Origin: Suilimivivens sp964393865
Lineage (GTDB): Bacteria; Bacillota; Clostridia; Lachnospirales; Lachnospiraceae
Assembly (NCBI GenBank): GCA_964393865.1
Contig: CAYMUW010000003.1
Span: forward strand, 1-64,000
Direction of reading: 5' to 3'
Length of the DNA: 64,000 nucleotides
This document shows positions 16,915 to 26,501 of the stretch, piece by piece (the stretch's first letter is position 1; each line of letters opens with the position of its first letter). The notes beneath the pieces were generated by a model that searched no databases, was not told the origin of the DNA, and saw only the letters and a list, made by a program, of their open reading frames with translations. Both the position numbers and the translations under genes were made by a program.

Positions 16915-16938
16915 AAATACAGCATTAAATACAGCATT
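16915..16938 (+). repeat. 12-bp perfect tandem duplication
   Basis: AAATACAGCATT occurs twice head to tail in the untranslated leader upstream of the GT52-like gene. It could be a replication-slippage scar or a doubled binding site. A second small inverted repeat, CTGTC-tt-GACAG, lies at 16998-17009 just before the first possible start codon. Confidence 0.8.
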
Positions 16939-17052
16939 TCAGTTGCAGCCATTCGCATATTCTGCCTGAGGCGCCCCTTCTGTCGGCGCATACTGAACTG
17001 TCTTGACAGATAATTTATGATGATGGAAAATAGGGTGAAGGAGATTACAAAG

Positions 17053-18123
17053 TTGAAAAAACGAGTTTATGTATGCCACACTTTTTATCATGTATATGTA
17101 GCCTGCCTGAAGGAATGCTGGCTTCCCGCCTCGGAAAAAGGAAATGCGGATTTGGTGCTCAGCACCATGTCCAATGATTTCGGAGATTTGAAGGACCGGG
17201 CAGCCGCTTCTCCTTTTTTTGACCAGGTGTTTTTGTTTGACGAGAAGGAGGATGTGACCTTCCCGGAGCTTGCCAGATACTGTGTGGACAGGGGAAATCT
17301 TTTCATCAATATGCTTGCCCGCATCAAATACACCAAGCTTTTGGGAAAGCTGCAGGAGCCGTATGTGCCGGTGGACTTTAAAAGCTATCAGCAGGTTTAT
17401 GTGTTCTGCGATTCTGATCCTATAGGCTATTATCTGAGCTATAAAAAAATTCCCTATCATGCGCTGGAGGACGGGCTTGACTGCATTCGCTATTACGATA
17501 CGGCCAGATATGACAATAAGAGACATTTTAAGCTAAAGGCGTTTTTATCTTCCCTGAACCTGATTTTCATACAGAACGGTTACGGAAAGTACTGCATAGA
17601 TATGGAGGTTAATGACATTTCAGTATGCCCCTATCCCTGCAAAAAGTATGTGGAGCTAAAGCGTGAAAAGCTAGTGGAGCATTTGACAGAGCAGGATAAG
17701 GAGGAAATTGTAGCTGTTTTCCTGAAAAATCTTGCAGGGCTTAAGGAACAATTTGCAAAGGGGAAAAATCATGAACACAAGGCGCTGATTTTGACGGAGC
17801 CTCTTTGCAGCTTGGATGTAAGGGAAAGGATTTTCCGCGATGTAATCAGGGAGCAGGGACAGAATGCCCAGGTGATTTTAAAGCCTCATCCCAGAGATCT
17901 GCTTGATTATGAGAAGCTTTTTCCTGAGCACATTGTTCTCTCCGGTAAATTTCCCATGGAAGTGATGAACTTTATTCCCGGGCTTACGGTGGATAAGGCG
18001 GTATCCATTTTGACGGTGCCGGATGGCATTCACTTTGCAAAGGAAGTGGTGTTCCTTGGGGAGGATTATATGGACCGCTATGAGGCAAGGAAGCTGCACA
18101 GTCAAAATGAATATCTGATTTGA
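17053..18123 (+). CDS. GT52-like glycosyltransferase, candidate pseudaminyltransferase
   Basis: The 356-residue protein resembles family GT52 and polysialyltransferase-type enzymes. It has an N-terminal VYVCHTFYHVYVACLKE strand-helix, an acidic EDG motif (E139-D140-G141 in HALEDGLDC) and an HP motif (H279-P280 in ILKPHPRD). The D/E-D/E-G and HP motifs are the known catalytic and CMP-binding signatures of bacterial sialyltransferases. With CMP-pseudaminate genes divergently adjacent, it is a good candidate for the transferase that uses that donor. I prefer TTG 17053, which has AAGGAG nine bases upstream and gives a family-like MKKRVYVCH start; ATG 17017 lacks a ribosome binding site. Confidence 0.7.
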   Translation: MKKRVYVCHTFYHVYVACLKECWLPASEKGNADLVLSTMSNDFGDLKDRAAASPFFDQVFLFDEKEDVTFPELARYCVDRGNLFINMLARIKYTKLLGKLQEPYVPVDFKSYQQVYVFCDSDPIGYYLSYKKIPYHALEDGLDCIRYYDTARYDNKRHFKLKAFLSSLNLIFIQNGYGKYCIDMEVNDISVCPYPCKKYVELKREKLVEHLTEQDKEEIVAVFLKNLAGLKEQFAKGKNHEHKALILTEPLCSLDVRERIFRDVIREQGQNAQVILKPHPRDLLDYEKLFPEHIVLSGKFPMEVMNFIPGLTVDKAVSILTVPDGIHFAKEVVFLGEDYMDRYEARKLHSQNEYLI

Positions 18124-18149
18124 CCGTCTTACTGATACTATGGTAAAAT
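18120..18149 (+). promoter_or_regulatory. Promoter ahead of the ABC flippase
   Basis: TTGACC (18120-18125) overlaps the stop codon of the upstream gene. TAAAAT (18144-18149) follows after 18 bases, with an overlapping TATAAT at 18149-18154. It suggests the long downstream operon can be transcribed independently of the GT52-like gene. Confidence 0.5.
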
Positions 18150-18183
18150 ATAATGATATTTTATTGAAAACAGAAGGATAATT

Positions 18184-19941
18184 ATGGACAAGATCTTAAA
18201 AAAGCTTATGGTGCTTTTAGATAAAAAGCAAAAAAGGATTATGGTGCTGCTCATTGTGCTGATGCTGATAGGCGCCATTTTGGAGACTCTGGGTGTTTCG
18301 CTGGTTATGCCCGTTATGTATGTGGTTACGGACGAGCATGCAGTGGAAAATAAGAAGTATCTGCAGGTGCTTTGTGATGTGCTGCACATAGGCTATGATG
18401 ATACAAGAATGCTGATTATAGTTACCATATTGGCGTTGGCAGCAGTATTTGTTATAAAAAATGCATTTTTGTTCTTCCAGCAGAAGGCACAGCTTAAGTT
18501 TGTTTATACCAATCAGTTTGCCACATCCAGAAAGATGATGATCAACTTTATGGAGCGGCCCTATGAGTACTATTTGAATGCGGATACCTCCGTTATTCAG
18601 AGAAGCATTACTTCTGATGTAAACAATATGTACGGTTTGATTTTGGCATTGTTGCAGCTTTGCAGTGAGGCAATTGTGTTTGTGTGTCTGGTGGCGGTAA
18701 GCTTTGTGACGGATATTTGGATGACGATTACCGTAACGGTGCTGCTTGTGGTGGTACTGGCTGTGGTGAAATGTATTTTAAAACCCATTATGAAAAAGGC
18801 CGGTGAGGAAAACCAGGATTATTACAGCGGGCTTTATAAGTGGATTGACCAGTCTGTTATGGGAATTAAGGAAATCAAGGTAGCAGGCAAGGAAAGTTAT
18901 TTTATTAATGAATATTCCAAATGCGGTGCCGGTTATGTAGGCGCCGTGCAGAGATATAATCTGTACAATGCAACGCCCCGTCTTTTGATTGAAACGGTGG
19001 CAATTGTGGGTATGCTTCTTTATATGATGATTCAGCTTTTAAACGGAACTGCGGTGGAGAATATCATGCCTCAGGTGGCAGCCCTTGCAGTGGCGGCTAT
19101 GAGACTGATACCCTGTGCCAACCGAATCAATAATTATCTGACATCCATTGCATATTTTGAACCGTTCTTCATGGGAGTCAGCGACAATCTGCAGGAAGAG
19201 ATCAGGGATGAAAGCATTAATTACGATGAAGAGGCATATAAACAGAAAGTAGAAGTGGAGAAGCTGGAGATTAAAAATAATATTCAGCTTAAGGATATTG
19301 TGTATAAATATCCTAATACGGAAGTGCTTATTTTTGACCATGCGGACATGGAGATTCCCATAGGAAAGTCTGTTGGAATTGTGGGAACCTCCGGGGCGGG
19401 AAAGACCACGGTGGTAGATATTCTGCTGGGGCTTTTGCAATTGCAGAGCGGGCAGATACTGGCAGACGGCATGGAGGTCAGGGAGCATTATCAGTCCTGG
19501 CTTAAGAATATCGGCTACATTCCCCAGACTATTTTCATGGTGGACTCCACCATCCGAAAGAATGTGGCGTTTGGCTATGCGGATGAGGATATTGATGACG
19601 AAAAGGTATGGCGGGCGCTTAAGGAAGCGCAGCTGGATGAGTTTGTAAAGGAACTTCCCGAAGGCCTTGATACCAGTATCGGGGAGAGAGGAATTCGTAT
19701 TTCAGGCGGTCAGCGTCAGAGAATTGGCATTGCAAGAGCCTTGTTTGAGGACCCGGAAGTGTTGGTATTGGATGAGGCGACCTCTGCGCTGGATAATGAT
19801 ACGGAGGCGGCCATTATGGATTCCATTAACAGGCTGCACGGAAGGAAAACGCTGATTATCATTGCTCACAGACTTCAAACCATTGAGAAGTGTGATATGG
19901 TTTACCGGGTAGAGCATGGAAAGGTAGCCAGAGAGCGTTAG
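18184..19941 (+). CDS. ABC transporter, lipid-linked oligosaccharide flippase (PglK-like)
   Basis: A 585-residue fused membrane-plus-ATPase half transporter. Six hydrophobic helices occupy about 20-320. The ATPase domain has Walker A (GTSGAGKTT, near 400), signature SGGQRQRIGIARAL and Walker B VLVLDEATSALD. Single-gene exporters of this type within glycan loci (PglK, MsbA-like) flip undecaprenyl-diphosphate oligosaccharides. No Wzx-type flippase is in this block, which supports that role. A paralogue lies at 55940. Confidence 0.85.
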   Translation: MDKILKKLMVLLDKKQKRIMVLLIVLMLIGAILETLGVSLVMPVMYVVTDEHAVENKKYLQVLCDVLHIGYDDTRMLIIVTILALAAVFVIKNAFLFFQQKAQLKFVYTNQFATSRKMMINFMERPYEYYLNADTSVIQRSITSDVNNMYGLILALLQLCSEAIVFVCLVAVSFVTDIWMTITVTVLLVVVLAVVKCILKPIMKKAGEENQDYYSGLYKWIDQSVMGIKEIKVAGKESYFINEYSKCGAGYVGAVQRYNLYNATPRLLIETVAIVGMLLYMMIQLLNGTAVENIMPQVAALAVAAMRLIPCANRINNYLTSIAYFEPFFMGVSDNLQEEIRDESINYDEEAYKQKVEVEKLEIKNNIQLKDIVYKYPNTEVLIFDHADMEIPIGKSVGIVGTSGAGKTTVVDILLGLLQLQSGQILADGMEVREHYQSWLKNIGYIPQTIFMVDSTIRKNVAFGYADEDIDDEKVWRALKEAQLDEFVKELPEGLDTSIGERGIRISGGQRQRIGIARALFEDPEVLVLDEATSALDNDTEAAIMDSINRLHGRKTLIIIAHRLQTIEKCDMVYRVEHGKVARER

Positions 19942-19965
19942 AAACTGGGAAAGGCAGGCGGCAGA

Positions 19966-21126
19966 ATGACAGGAAACAAGCGTATGGCAAATTATGAATT
20001 ACTGCGGGCTGTGGCTATGGTCATGGTAGTCATTCTGCACTTTTTGTCTCATTCCGAAAATCTCATTGCACTGAATGAGCCTCTTACCGGAAACAGAATT
20101 GTCGGTACTTTATTGGAGTTTTTCGCAATAGCTGCCGTAAATACTTATGTGTTAATCAGCGGCTATTTTGGCGCAAGGAGCAGTTTTAGACCTACAAAGG
20201 CTGTGGCGCTGCTGTTTCAGATATGGTTTTACGCGTTGTTAATTCCCTGTGTGCTCATGGCACTGGGGGTGCCTGTGAAGGGGACCGAGCTGGGGGTATA
20301 TGGCTGGGTGCAGTATTTGTTCCCGGTGGAAACAGAGCACTACTGGTTTGCAACCTCGTATTTTATGATGTATCTGCTTACGCCGGTTTTAAATGCGGCG
20401 GTAAAAGCAATGTCCAAGCGGCAGCTGCAGATTACCCTTGGTGGTCTTTTGATTTTGTTTAGCGGCATCAAAAGTATCAGTCCTGTTGTGTTTGCCTTTG
20501 ACAGATACGGGTATGATCTGCCATGGTTTCTCTGTGTATATTTGGTGGCGGCATATTTGGGCCTGTATGGGTCCCGGATTTGTGAAAAATGGTGCTGGTT
20601 CCTGTATGTGGGAAGCAGCCTGCTTTGTTTTGGAGTGAATATTGGAATGTATGCGGCGGCAGGGCATTATGATGAATTTGCGTACTATTTTACGGTGCCC
20701 TACCACTATAATTATATCCTCTGCCTGACTGCGGCCATTGGCCTGTTTTATGGATTTTCAAAGCTGCATATCCGGGAAGGGAAGGCGGCGGAGATTATCA
20801 GGAAAATCGGCGGCTTGTGCTTTGGCGTTTATCTGTTACATGAGCATATTGATCTGCGTTATAACTGGTATTGCTGGATCACGGGATGGATGAACCCTTC
20901 CCGAAAGGACAGCATGGGAATGTTTTTGGCAGAGCTGATTTTTTGTACGGCGATTGTGTTTGTGCTGGGCATTTTGGTTGATTATATCAGAAGTCGGCTG
21001 TTTGCAGGGGCGGCATTTCTGTTGAGAAATACGGGGCTCAGCCGCTTTTTGACCGGATTGGATGAAGCAATGGCAGAAAAGGAAAAATCGGGAAAGGACA
21101 GGATAGATGGGCAAGATGAAGGATAA
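19966..21126 (+). CDS. Acyltransferase family 3 membrane O-acetyltransferase
   Basis: A 386-residue polytopic protein of the Acyl_transf_3/OafA type (PF01757), with about ten hydrophobic segments. The N-terminal NYELLRAVAMVMVVILHF carries the conserved arginine and the catalytic-type histidine of the family. It probably O-acetylates a glycan using acetyl-CoA from the cytoplasm. The gene overlaps the next start by about 20 bases. Confidence 0.85.
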   Translation: MTGNKRMANYELLRAVAMVMVVILHFLSHSENLIALNEPLTGNRIVGTLLEFFAIAAVNTYVLISGYFGARSSFRPTKAVALLFQIWFYALLIPCVLMALGVPVKGTELGVYGWVQYLFPVETEHYWFATSYFMMYLLTPVLNAAVKAMSKRQLQITLGGLLILFSGIKSISPVVFAFDRYGYDLPWFLCVYLVAAYLGLYGSRICEKWCWFLYVGSSLLCFGVNIGMYAAAGHYDEFAYYFTVPYHYNYILCLTAAIGLFYGFSKLHIREGKAAEIIRKIGGLCFGVYLLHEHIDLRYNWYCWITGWMNPSRKDSMGMFLAELIFCTAIVFVLGILVDYIRSRLFAGAAFLLRNTGLSRFLTGLDEAMAEKEKSGKDRIDGQDEG

Positions 21127-22945
21127 GTATGAAAAAATCATAGTCAGGCTTGAAAATATATCGCTGCTTAACAGGAGCCTTCAAAATATTGTATTTCCTC
21201 TGATTCTTCTGCTGTTTCCGCTGATAAAGGCCAATCAGGGAGTGGATTTGACGGATACAGGCTACAGTCTGGGAAACTATCGGTTTTTCAGTGCTGATGG
21301 AGGGATATGGACGCTTTTAACCTTCTTATCCAATGTGACAGGTTACCTGCTTTCCTGCCTGCCCTTTGGCAGTACCATGCTTGGCATGAAGGTGTATACA
21401 GGGCTGATCGTCAGTGTGACGGCACTTTTGGGATATCGGTTCTTTATGACTAAGATTCCTGCCTGGCTGGCTTTCGTGGGGGAATTGACAGCAATCGGTT
21501 TCTGCTGGTGTCCTACGGTGATACTCTATAATTATCTGACTTACCTTTTGTTCCTTCTTGGAGCCATTTTCCTGTTCCGGGGTCTTGCAGGAGGACGGAA
21601 CGGCTGTCTGGTCATTGCAGGCGTGATACTGGGAATCAACGTGATGGTGCGCTTTCCCAATAACATGCTGGAGGCGGGGCTTATTTTGGCGCTGTGGTAT
21701 TACGGCGCATTGAAAAAGAAGCCGGCAAAGAAGATTGCCGAGGAAACAGGCTTATGCCTGTCAGGGTATCTGTTGGCGCTTCTGGTGATGGTGTGCGGTG
21801 TTTCCCTGTTCTATGGCTCAGGTGCAATCAGAGATATGATAACGGGTGTTTTTGGTATAGCGGGAAGCACTTCCGACTATACGCTGGGGGAGATGCTTCT
21901 GTCTGTCTTAAGCGCCTATGCTCATGGCTTTAAGTGGATGCTTTATATGTTTTTGTGTATTCTGCCGGGAATTCCTTTCCTGGTTATGTGGGAAGGAAAA
22001 TATCAGGTGTTTCGCAAGGTTATATACTGTGTGTGCATCCCGGTTTTATTCTTTGTTCTGGGAAAATGGGGAATGTACAATTTCAGGTATTATCAGAAGG
22101 AGTCGGCGCTTCAATGGGGAGCGGTTTTCCTGCTTCTTGCCTTTATGGCGCTTGGCTGGGTACTGTTTACGAGAAGGATGGATGATGAGTGGAGGCTGAT
22201 TGGGTGTATTGCACTGATTATGATTTTAATTACTCCTTTGGGAAGCAATAATCATATCTGGCCGGTGCTTAACAATCTATTTTTTATAGCACCTGTTATT
22301 TTATGGGTGATTTATCGCTTTGTGCGATGGGGAAGAACTTATTTGGATGCTTCGGGGAAGGTTCCCCTGTTTCCGGTAAAGGCAATGTGCTCCGGAATTC
22401 TGATTGCTTTTTTTATACAAGCTGTGGGACTTGGATTTGGCTATGTGTTTTTGGATGGGGAAACGGGAGAAACCAGAAGCTGCCGGGTGGCGGAAAACAG
22501 GGTTTTGGATGGAATGCTGACAACCGGGCTGAATGCAGAGGTGTTAGAAGAGATTACTGTTTTTATGACGGAAAACCAGTCAGAGTATGGTCAAAAGGAA
22601 TTGATTTTGTATGGAAATATCCCCGGTCTGGCCTATTATCTGAATATGCCGCCTGCAATTTATACCACATGGGCTGATCTTGACAGTAATCCGTTGGAGC
22701 GGCTCAGGGAGGAGCTCTGGGAAATAACGGAAAGTAAAGGAAGCAATTGGGAAGAGAGACCGTTGGTCATTATTACGCCCCAGCTGGACGCATATTTTGC
22801 GGGAAATGAACAGGCTATGAGCTATTGGGGAACGGACGCAGCGGATTGTGAACAGGATGAGAAGCTTTCGGCAATCGGTGAGTTTCTTACCGAAAATGAA
22901 TATGAGCAGGTCTTTGCAAATGAGGCTTTTGTTGTTTACAGATAA
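21107..22945 (+). CDS. Polytopic membrane protein, GT-C-like
   Basis: A 612-residue protein with about ten to twelve membrane segments and a hydrophilic C-terminal domain after about residue 460. The first extracytoplasmic loop is acidic (QGVDLTDTGYSLGNYRFF), as in GT-C glycosyltransferases, where an aspartate in this loop is catalytic. No characterised homologue is recognised. The neighbourhood, with two similar proteins at 24083 and 27448 and a polyprenyl-phosphate glycosyltransferase at 26502, suggests sugar transfer outside the membrane. Confidence 0.65.
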   Translation: MGKMKDKYEKIIVRLENISLLNRSLQNIVFPLILLLFPLIKANQGVDLTDTGYSLGNYRFFSADGGIWTLLTFLSNVTGYLLSCLPFGSTMLGMKVYTGLIVSVTALLGYRFFMTKIPAWLAFVGELTAIGFCWCPTVILYNYLTYLLFLLGAIFLFRGLAGGRNGCLVIAGVILGINVMVRFPNNMLEAGLILALWYYGALKKKPAKKIAEETGLCLSGYLLALLVMVCGVSLFYGSGAIRDMITGVFGIAGSTSDYTLGEMLLSVLSAYAHGFKWMLYMFLCILPGIPFLVMWEGKYQVFRKVIYCVCIPVLFFVLGKWGMYNFRYYQKESALQWGAVFLLLAFMALGWVLFTRRMDDEWRLIGCIALIMILITPLGSNNHIWPVLNNLFFIAPVILWVIYRFVRWGRTYLDASGKVPLFPVKAMCSGILIAFFIQAVGLGFGYVFLDGETGETRSCRVAENRVLDGMLTTGLNAEVLEEITVFMTENQSEYGQKELILYGNIPGLAYYLNMPPAIYTTWADLDSNPLERLREELWEITESKGSNWEERPLVIITPQLDAYFAGNEQAMSYWGTDAADCEQDEKLSAIGEFLTENEYEQVFANEAFVVYR

Positions 22946-22962
22946 GAAGGGAGTTGGAATAG

Positions 22963-24093
22963 ATGATACGTTTTAATGTACCTCCCTATACCGGGCGGGA
23001 AATGGAAAATGTGCAAAAGGCAGTGGAGAATATGCATATCTGCGGCGATGGGGAGTTTACCAGAAAGTGCAGCGAATATCTGGAACAAACCACAGGAACC
23101 GCTAAGTGTCTCCTGACCACATCCTGTACACAGGCTTTGGAAATGGCGGCGCTTTTGTGTGACATTAAGCCGGGAGACGAGGTGATTCTTCCCTCCTATA
23201 CCTTTGTGTCCACCGCAAATGCTTTTGTGCTTCGCGGAGGAGTGCCGGTGTTTGTAGATGTGAGGCCGGATACCATGAACATAGATGAAAATTTGATCGA
23301 GGCGGCGATTACTGAGAAAACCAAAGTTATTTGTGTGGTTCATTATGCAGGGGTTGCCTGTGAAATGGATCAAATCATGGAGATTGCAGACAGGCACCAT
23401 CTGATGGTGGTGGAGGATGCGGCCCAGGCGATTATGAGCTCCTATAAAGGGAGACCTCTTGGCACGATTGGCGATTTCGGATGTCTCAGCTTTCATGAGA
23501 CCAAGAATTTTAGTATGGGAGAGGGCGGCGCCCTGCTGATTAAGGATTCCAAATACATTGAGGATGCGGAAATTCTGAGAGAAAAGGGAACGGATCGGAG
23601 TAAATATTTCCGGGGACAGGTGGATAAATACCGTTGGATGAACTATGGTTCTTCGTTCCTGCCCAGTGACATGAATGCGGCCTATTTGTACTCTCAGTTT
23701 GAAGTGGCAGACCAGATCAATGACGCCCGGCTTGCCAGATGGAATCAGTATTATGAGCTTTTAAAGCCCCTTCAGGAGGCAGGAAGGATTGAGCTTCCGG
23801 TGATTCCGGAAGGATGTGTGCATAATGCCCATATGTTTTATATAAAGGCTAAGGATCTTAAGGAGAGAACCGAGCTGATTCAGTTTATGAAGGACAATGA
23901 TATTTTGACGGTGTTTCATTATGTTCCCCTTCATTCCGCACCTGCAGGGATGAAATTCGGACGTTTCCATGGGGAGGACCGTTATACCACAAAGGAAAGC
24001 GAACGGCTTGTGCGGCTTCCCATGTTTTATCAGCTTACCGCTGAGCAGGTGGATTATATTGCAGGCAAGGTAAAAGAATTTTATGGCGTTTAA
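22963..24093 (+). CDS. rffA: dTDP-4-amino-4,6-dideoxygalactose transaminase (RffA/WecE)
   Basis: A 376-residue DegT-family aminotransferase. K181 in SFHETKNFSMGEGG is the PLP lysine; REKGTDRSKYFRGQVDKYRW and SSFLPSDMNAAYLY are hallmark RffA/WecE stretches. It converts dTDP-4-keto-6-deoxyglucose to dTDP-Fuc4N using glutamate. RmlA/RmlB, which make the substrate, are not in the window. A GNAT gene at 25954 could acetylate the product as WecD does. The end overlaps the next gene. Confidence 0.88.
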   Translation: MIRFNVPPYTGREMENVQKAVENMHICGDGEFTRKCSEYLEQTTGTAKCLLTTSCTQALEMAALLCDIKPGDEVILPSYTFVSTANAFVLRGGVPVFVDVRPDTMNIDENLIEAAITEKTKVICVVHYAGVACEMDQIMEIADRHHLMVVEDAAQAIMSSYKGRPLGTIGDFGCLSFHETKNFSMGEGGALLIKDSKYIEDAEILREKGTDRSKYFRGQVDKYRWMNYGSSFLPSDMNAAYLYSQFEVADQINDARLARWNQYYELLKPLQEAGRIELPVIPEGCVHNAHMFYIKAKDLKERTELIQFMKDNDILTVFHYVPLHSAPAGMKFGRFHGEDRYTTKESERLVRLPMFYQLTAEQVDYIAGKVKEFYGV

Positions 24094-25909
24094 AGAACGA
24101 TTTGGAAAATGGGAAAACTGGATAATTGCACTTGCGGTAATAGCTGTTTTGCTGTTATGTGCAGGCGGCTTTTTTGACTATTATTATGATCTGAATGATG
24201 ATGTGCTGATGAAGGATATTCTTGCCGGGGTATATACAGGAACACCGGAGGGCCATAACATACAGATGCTTTGGCCGATCAGTGCATTAATCAGTCTGTT
24301 TTACCGGATTGCAAGAGGGCTGCCTTGGTATGGTTTGTTTTTGTGCTTTTGCCATTTCGGGTGTATTTTTCTGCTTGTAAAAAGGGCGGTTTCCTTATGC
24401 CGAAGCACGGTTGGAAAAGCAGCCGTTGCTTTGACTGTAGGCCTTTTTTTTGGAACGATATTTTTGGAGCATCTTATTTTTGCGCAATATACAGTGACGT
24501 GCACTTTGATGGGAGCTACGGCAGCATTTTTGTTCTACACTGCGGAAGGATGCGAAAAGCCTTCTTTGTTTATCAGAAGGAACATTCCGTCCATATTATT
24601 AGTGACAGCTGCTTATCTGATCCGCTCGGAGATGCTGCTGCTGGTTCTGCCTATGATCTGTGTGGCGGGTGTAGTCAGATGGGGAGGAGAGCAGAAAATC
24701 TTTACGAAGGAAAATGCCATAAAGTATTTCGGCGTGATAGGCCTTATTCTGGCCGGTCTGCTTTTGGGACAGGCACTTCACATGATTGCCTACGGCTCTG
24801 AGGAGTGGAGAAGCTTCACAGAGTTTTTTGACAACCGCACGGAGCTTTATGATTTTCAGGCTCCTCCGGATTATGAGGAAAACAGGGATTTTTATGAGAG
24901 CATAGGCCTTACGGAAAGCGAAAAGATACTGCTGGATAATTATAATTTCGGCATGGATGATGAGATTGACGAAAAGGCAGTAGGGGAGATTGCTGAATAT
25001 GCGGGCATGCTTCGGACAGAAAGAACTCCTTTTGCCGAAAATTTTGTGGAAAAGCTGAAAGCCTATTGTTACCGTTTCCTGCATGGAGCCGGTGACGTGG
25101 GAAGTGATTATCCCTGGAATTATATTGTGATTTGGGGATATGCAGTGGTGTTTTTTATGGCGCTGCCGGGTAAAAAGAAGGAACAGGCGTTTTATTCAGG
25201 GGACGGTCAGAGCAAATTGGCGGTCAGGAGTCCCCAAAGCATATGGAATGTTGTGTGGAAGCTGGCGCTTTTGTTTCTGGTGCGCACCGGCCTTTGGATG
25301 TATATATTGTGGGGGGAAAGAGATCCGGTGAGGATTACGCATTCCCTGTATCTGATGGAGCTTTTCATTCTTACGGCAATGGCCTTTGAGCAGTGGAAGC
25401 AGATAGAAAAGGCAGGAACCGGGAGAATCCTTTCAGGAGTATCTCTTGCGGCGGCGCTGTTATTGTTTGGCACGGTTTTGCCGGACAGTGCTTATCGTGT
25501 TACCGCAGAGCAGCAGCGGCGTGAGGAAGTAAATGCTTCCTATCAGGAATTGTATGACTATTTTTCGGAGCCGGAGAATCAGAATAATTTTTATCTGATA
25601 GATGTGTATTCTTCTGTGGGATACTCGGAGAAAATGTTTGAAAATGTAGATAATTCACTGGATAATTACGACATTATGGGAGGCTGGGCATGTAAAAGTC
25701 CGCTTTGGAAAAAGAAGCTTGCTGCCTTTGGAATTGACAGCATGGAGCAAGCTTTGAAGGACAGGGAGGACGTGTATTTTGTAAGGAAAACCAGTGAGGA
25801 TATGGAATGGATATATGCTTACTATGAGGAGCATGGAACCCCTGTGGAAACAGCGCTTGAAAAAACGGTGGCAGGGGAGTTTGAGATTTATTCCGTAAAG
25901 CCTCAATAG
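24083..25909 (+). CDS. Polytopic membrane protein, GT-C-like
   Basis: A 608-residue protein with about eleven membrane helices. The acidic first loop reads DYYYDLNDDVLMKDILAG, a D-D pattern common in GT-C enzymes, and soluble extracytoplasmic segments lie at about 245-330 and after 475. Function is not assigned by sequence. It starts within the end of the RffA gene, so it is translationally coupled to it. It may transfer an amino sugar from a lipid carrier. Confidence 0.6.
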   Translation: MAFKERFGKWENWIIALAVIAVLLLCAGGFFDYYYDLNDDVLMKDILAGVYTGTPEGHNIQMLWPISALISLFYRIARGLPWYGLFLCFCHFGCIFLLVKRAVSLCRSTVGKAAVALTVGLFFGTIFLEHLIFAQYTVTCTLMGATAAFLFYTAEGCEKPSLFIRRNIPSILLVTAAYLIRSEMLLLVLPMICVAGVVRWGGEQKIFTKENAIKYFGVIGLILAGLLLGQALHMIAYGSEEWRSFTEFFDNRTELYDFQAPPDYEENRDFYESIGLTESEKILLDNYNFGMDDEIDEKAVGEIAEYAGMLRTERTPFAENFVEKLKAYCYRFLHGAGDVGSDYPWNYIVIWGYAVVFFMALPGKKKEQAFYSGDGQSKLAVRSPQSIWNVVWKLALLFLVRTGLWMYILWGERDPVRITHSLYLMELFILTAMAFEQWKQIEKAGTGRILSGVSLAAALLLFGTVLPDSAYRVTAEQQRREEVNASYQELYDYFSEPENQNNFYLIDVYSSVGYSEKMFENVDNSLDNYDIMGGWACKSPLWKKKLAAFGIDSMEQALKDREDVYFVRKTSEDMEWIYAYYEEHGTPVETALEKTVAGEFEIYSVKPQ

Positions 25910-25953
25910 GAAGAGAAGGAATGCAGTGCATTTTGCAATAGAAAGGCTTAAAG

Positions 25954-26496
25954 ATGGAAAATGAGAAAAACCTGCAGCCCCTGACAGGGCAGGATATTTA
26001 TTTAAGGCTTATGGGACCTGAGGATACGGACAATATTATCAAATGGAGAAATACCGACTTTGTCCGCAAAAATTTTATTTACCGGGAGCCCTTTACCAGG
26101 CAGGGGCACGCAGCCTGGACACGGGATATGATAGAGACGGGCAGGGCGGTTCAGTTTATCATCTGTGAAAAGGATACGGACCGGCCGGTAGGAAGCGTAT
26201 ATCTGCGGGATATTGATCCGGTTCATAACAAGGCGGAATACGGAATTTTTATCGGCGAGGAAGATGCGTTGGGACGAGGCTATGGGACGCAGGCAGCCAG
26301 GCTGATGGTGACATATGCCTTTCAGGTACTTGGACTTCATAAGCTGATGCTCCGGGTTCTGGCGGATAATCTGCCGGCAAGAAGAAGCTATGAGAAGGCA
26401 GGATTTGTGCAGGAGGCCTATTTAAAGGATGAGGTTTTTCTGGATCAGGAATATAAGGATATCATTTTGATGGCGGTGATTTCAGGAGGTATTTGA
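25954..26496 (+). CDS. GNAT acetyltransferase (PseH- or WecD-like)
   Basis: A 180-residue GNAT protein of the RimJ/RimL subgroup. The acetyl-CoA pyrophosphate loop is LGRGYGTQAARLM; LHKLMLRVLADNLPARRSYEKAGF is the typical second half. In this locus it could N-acetylate the 4-amino group made by PseC (as PseH) or by RffA (as WecD). The size matches PseH and the position favours RffA; sequence alone does not decide. It overlaps the following GT2 gene. Confidence 0.75.
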   Translation: MENEKNLQPLTGQDIYLRLMGPEDTDNIIKWRNTDFVRKNFIYREPFTRQGHAAWTRDMIETGRAVQFIICEKDTDRPVGSVYLRDIDPVHNKAEYGIFIGEEDALGRGYGTQAARLMVTYAFQVLGLHKLMLRVLADNLPARRSYEKAGFVQEAYLKDEVFLDQEYKDIILMAVISGGI

Positions 26497-26501
26497 AAAA
26501 T

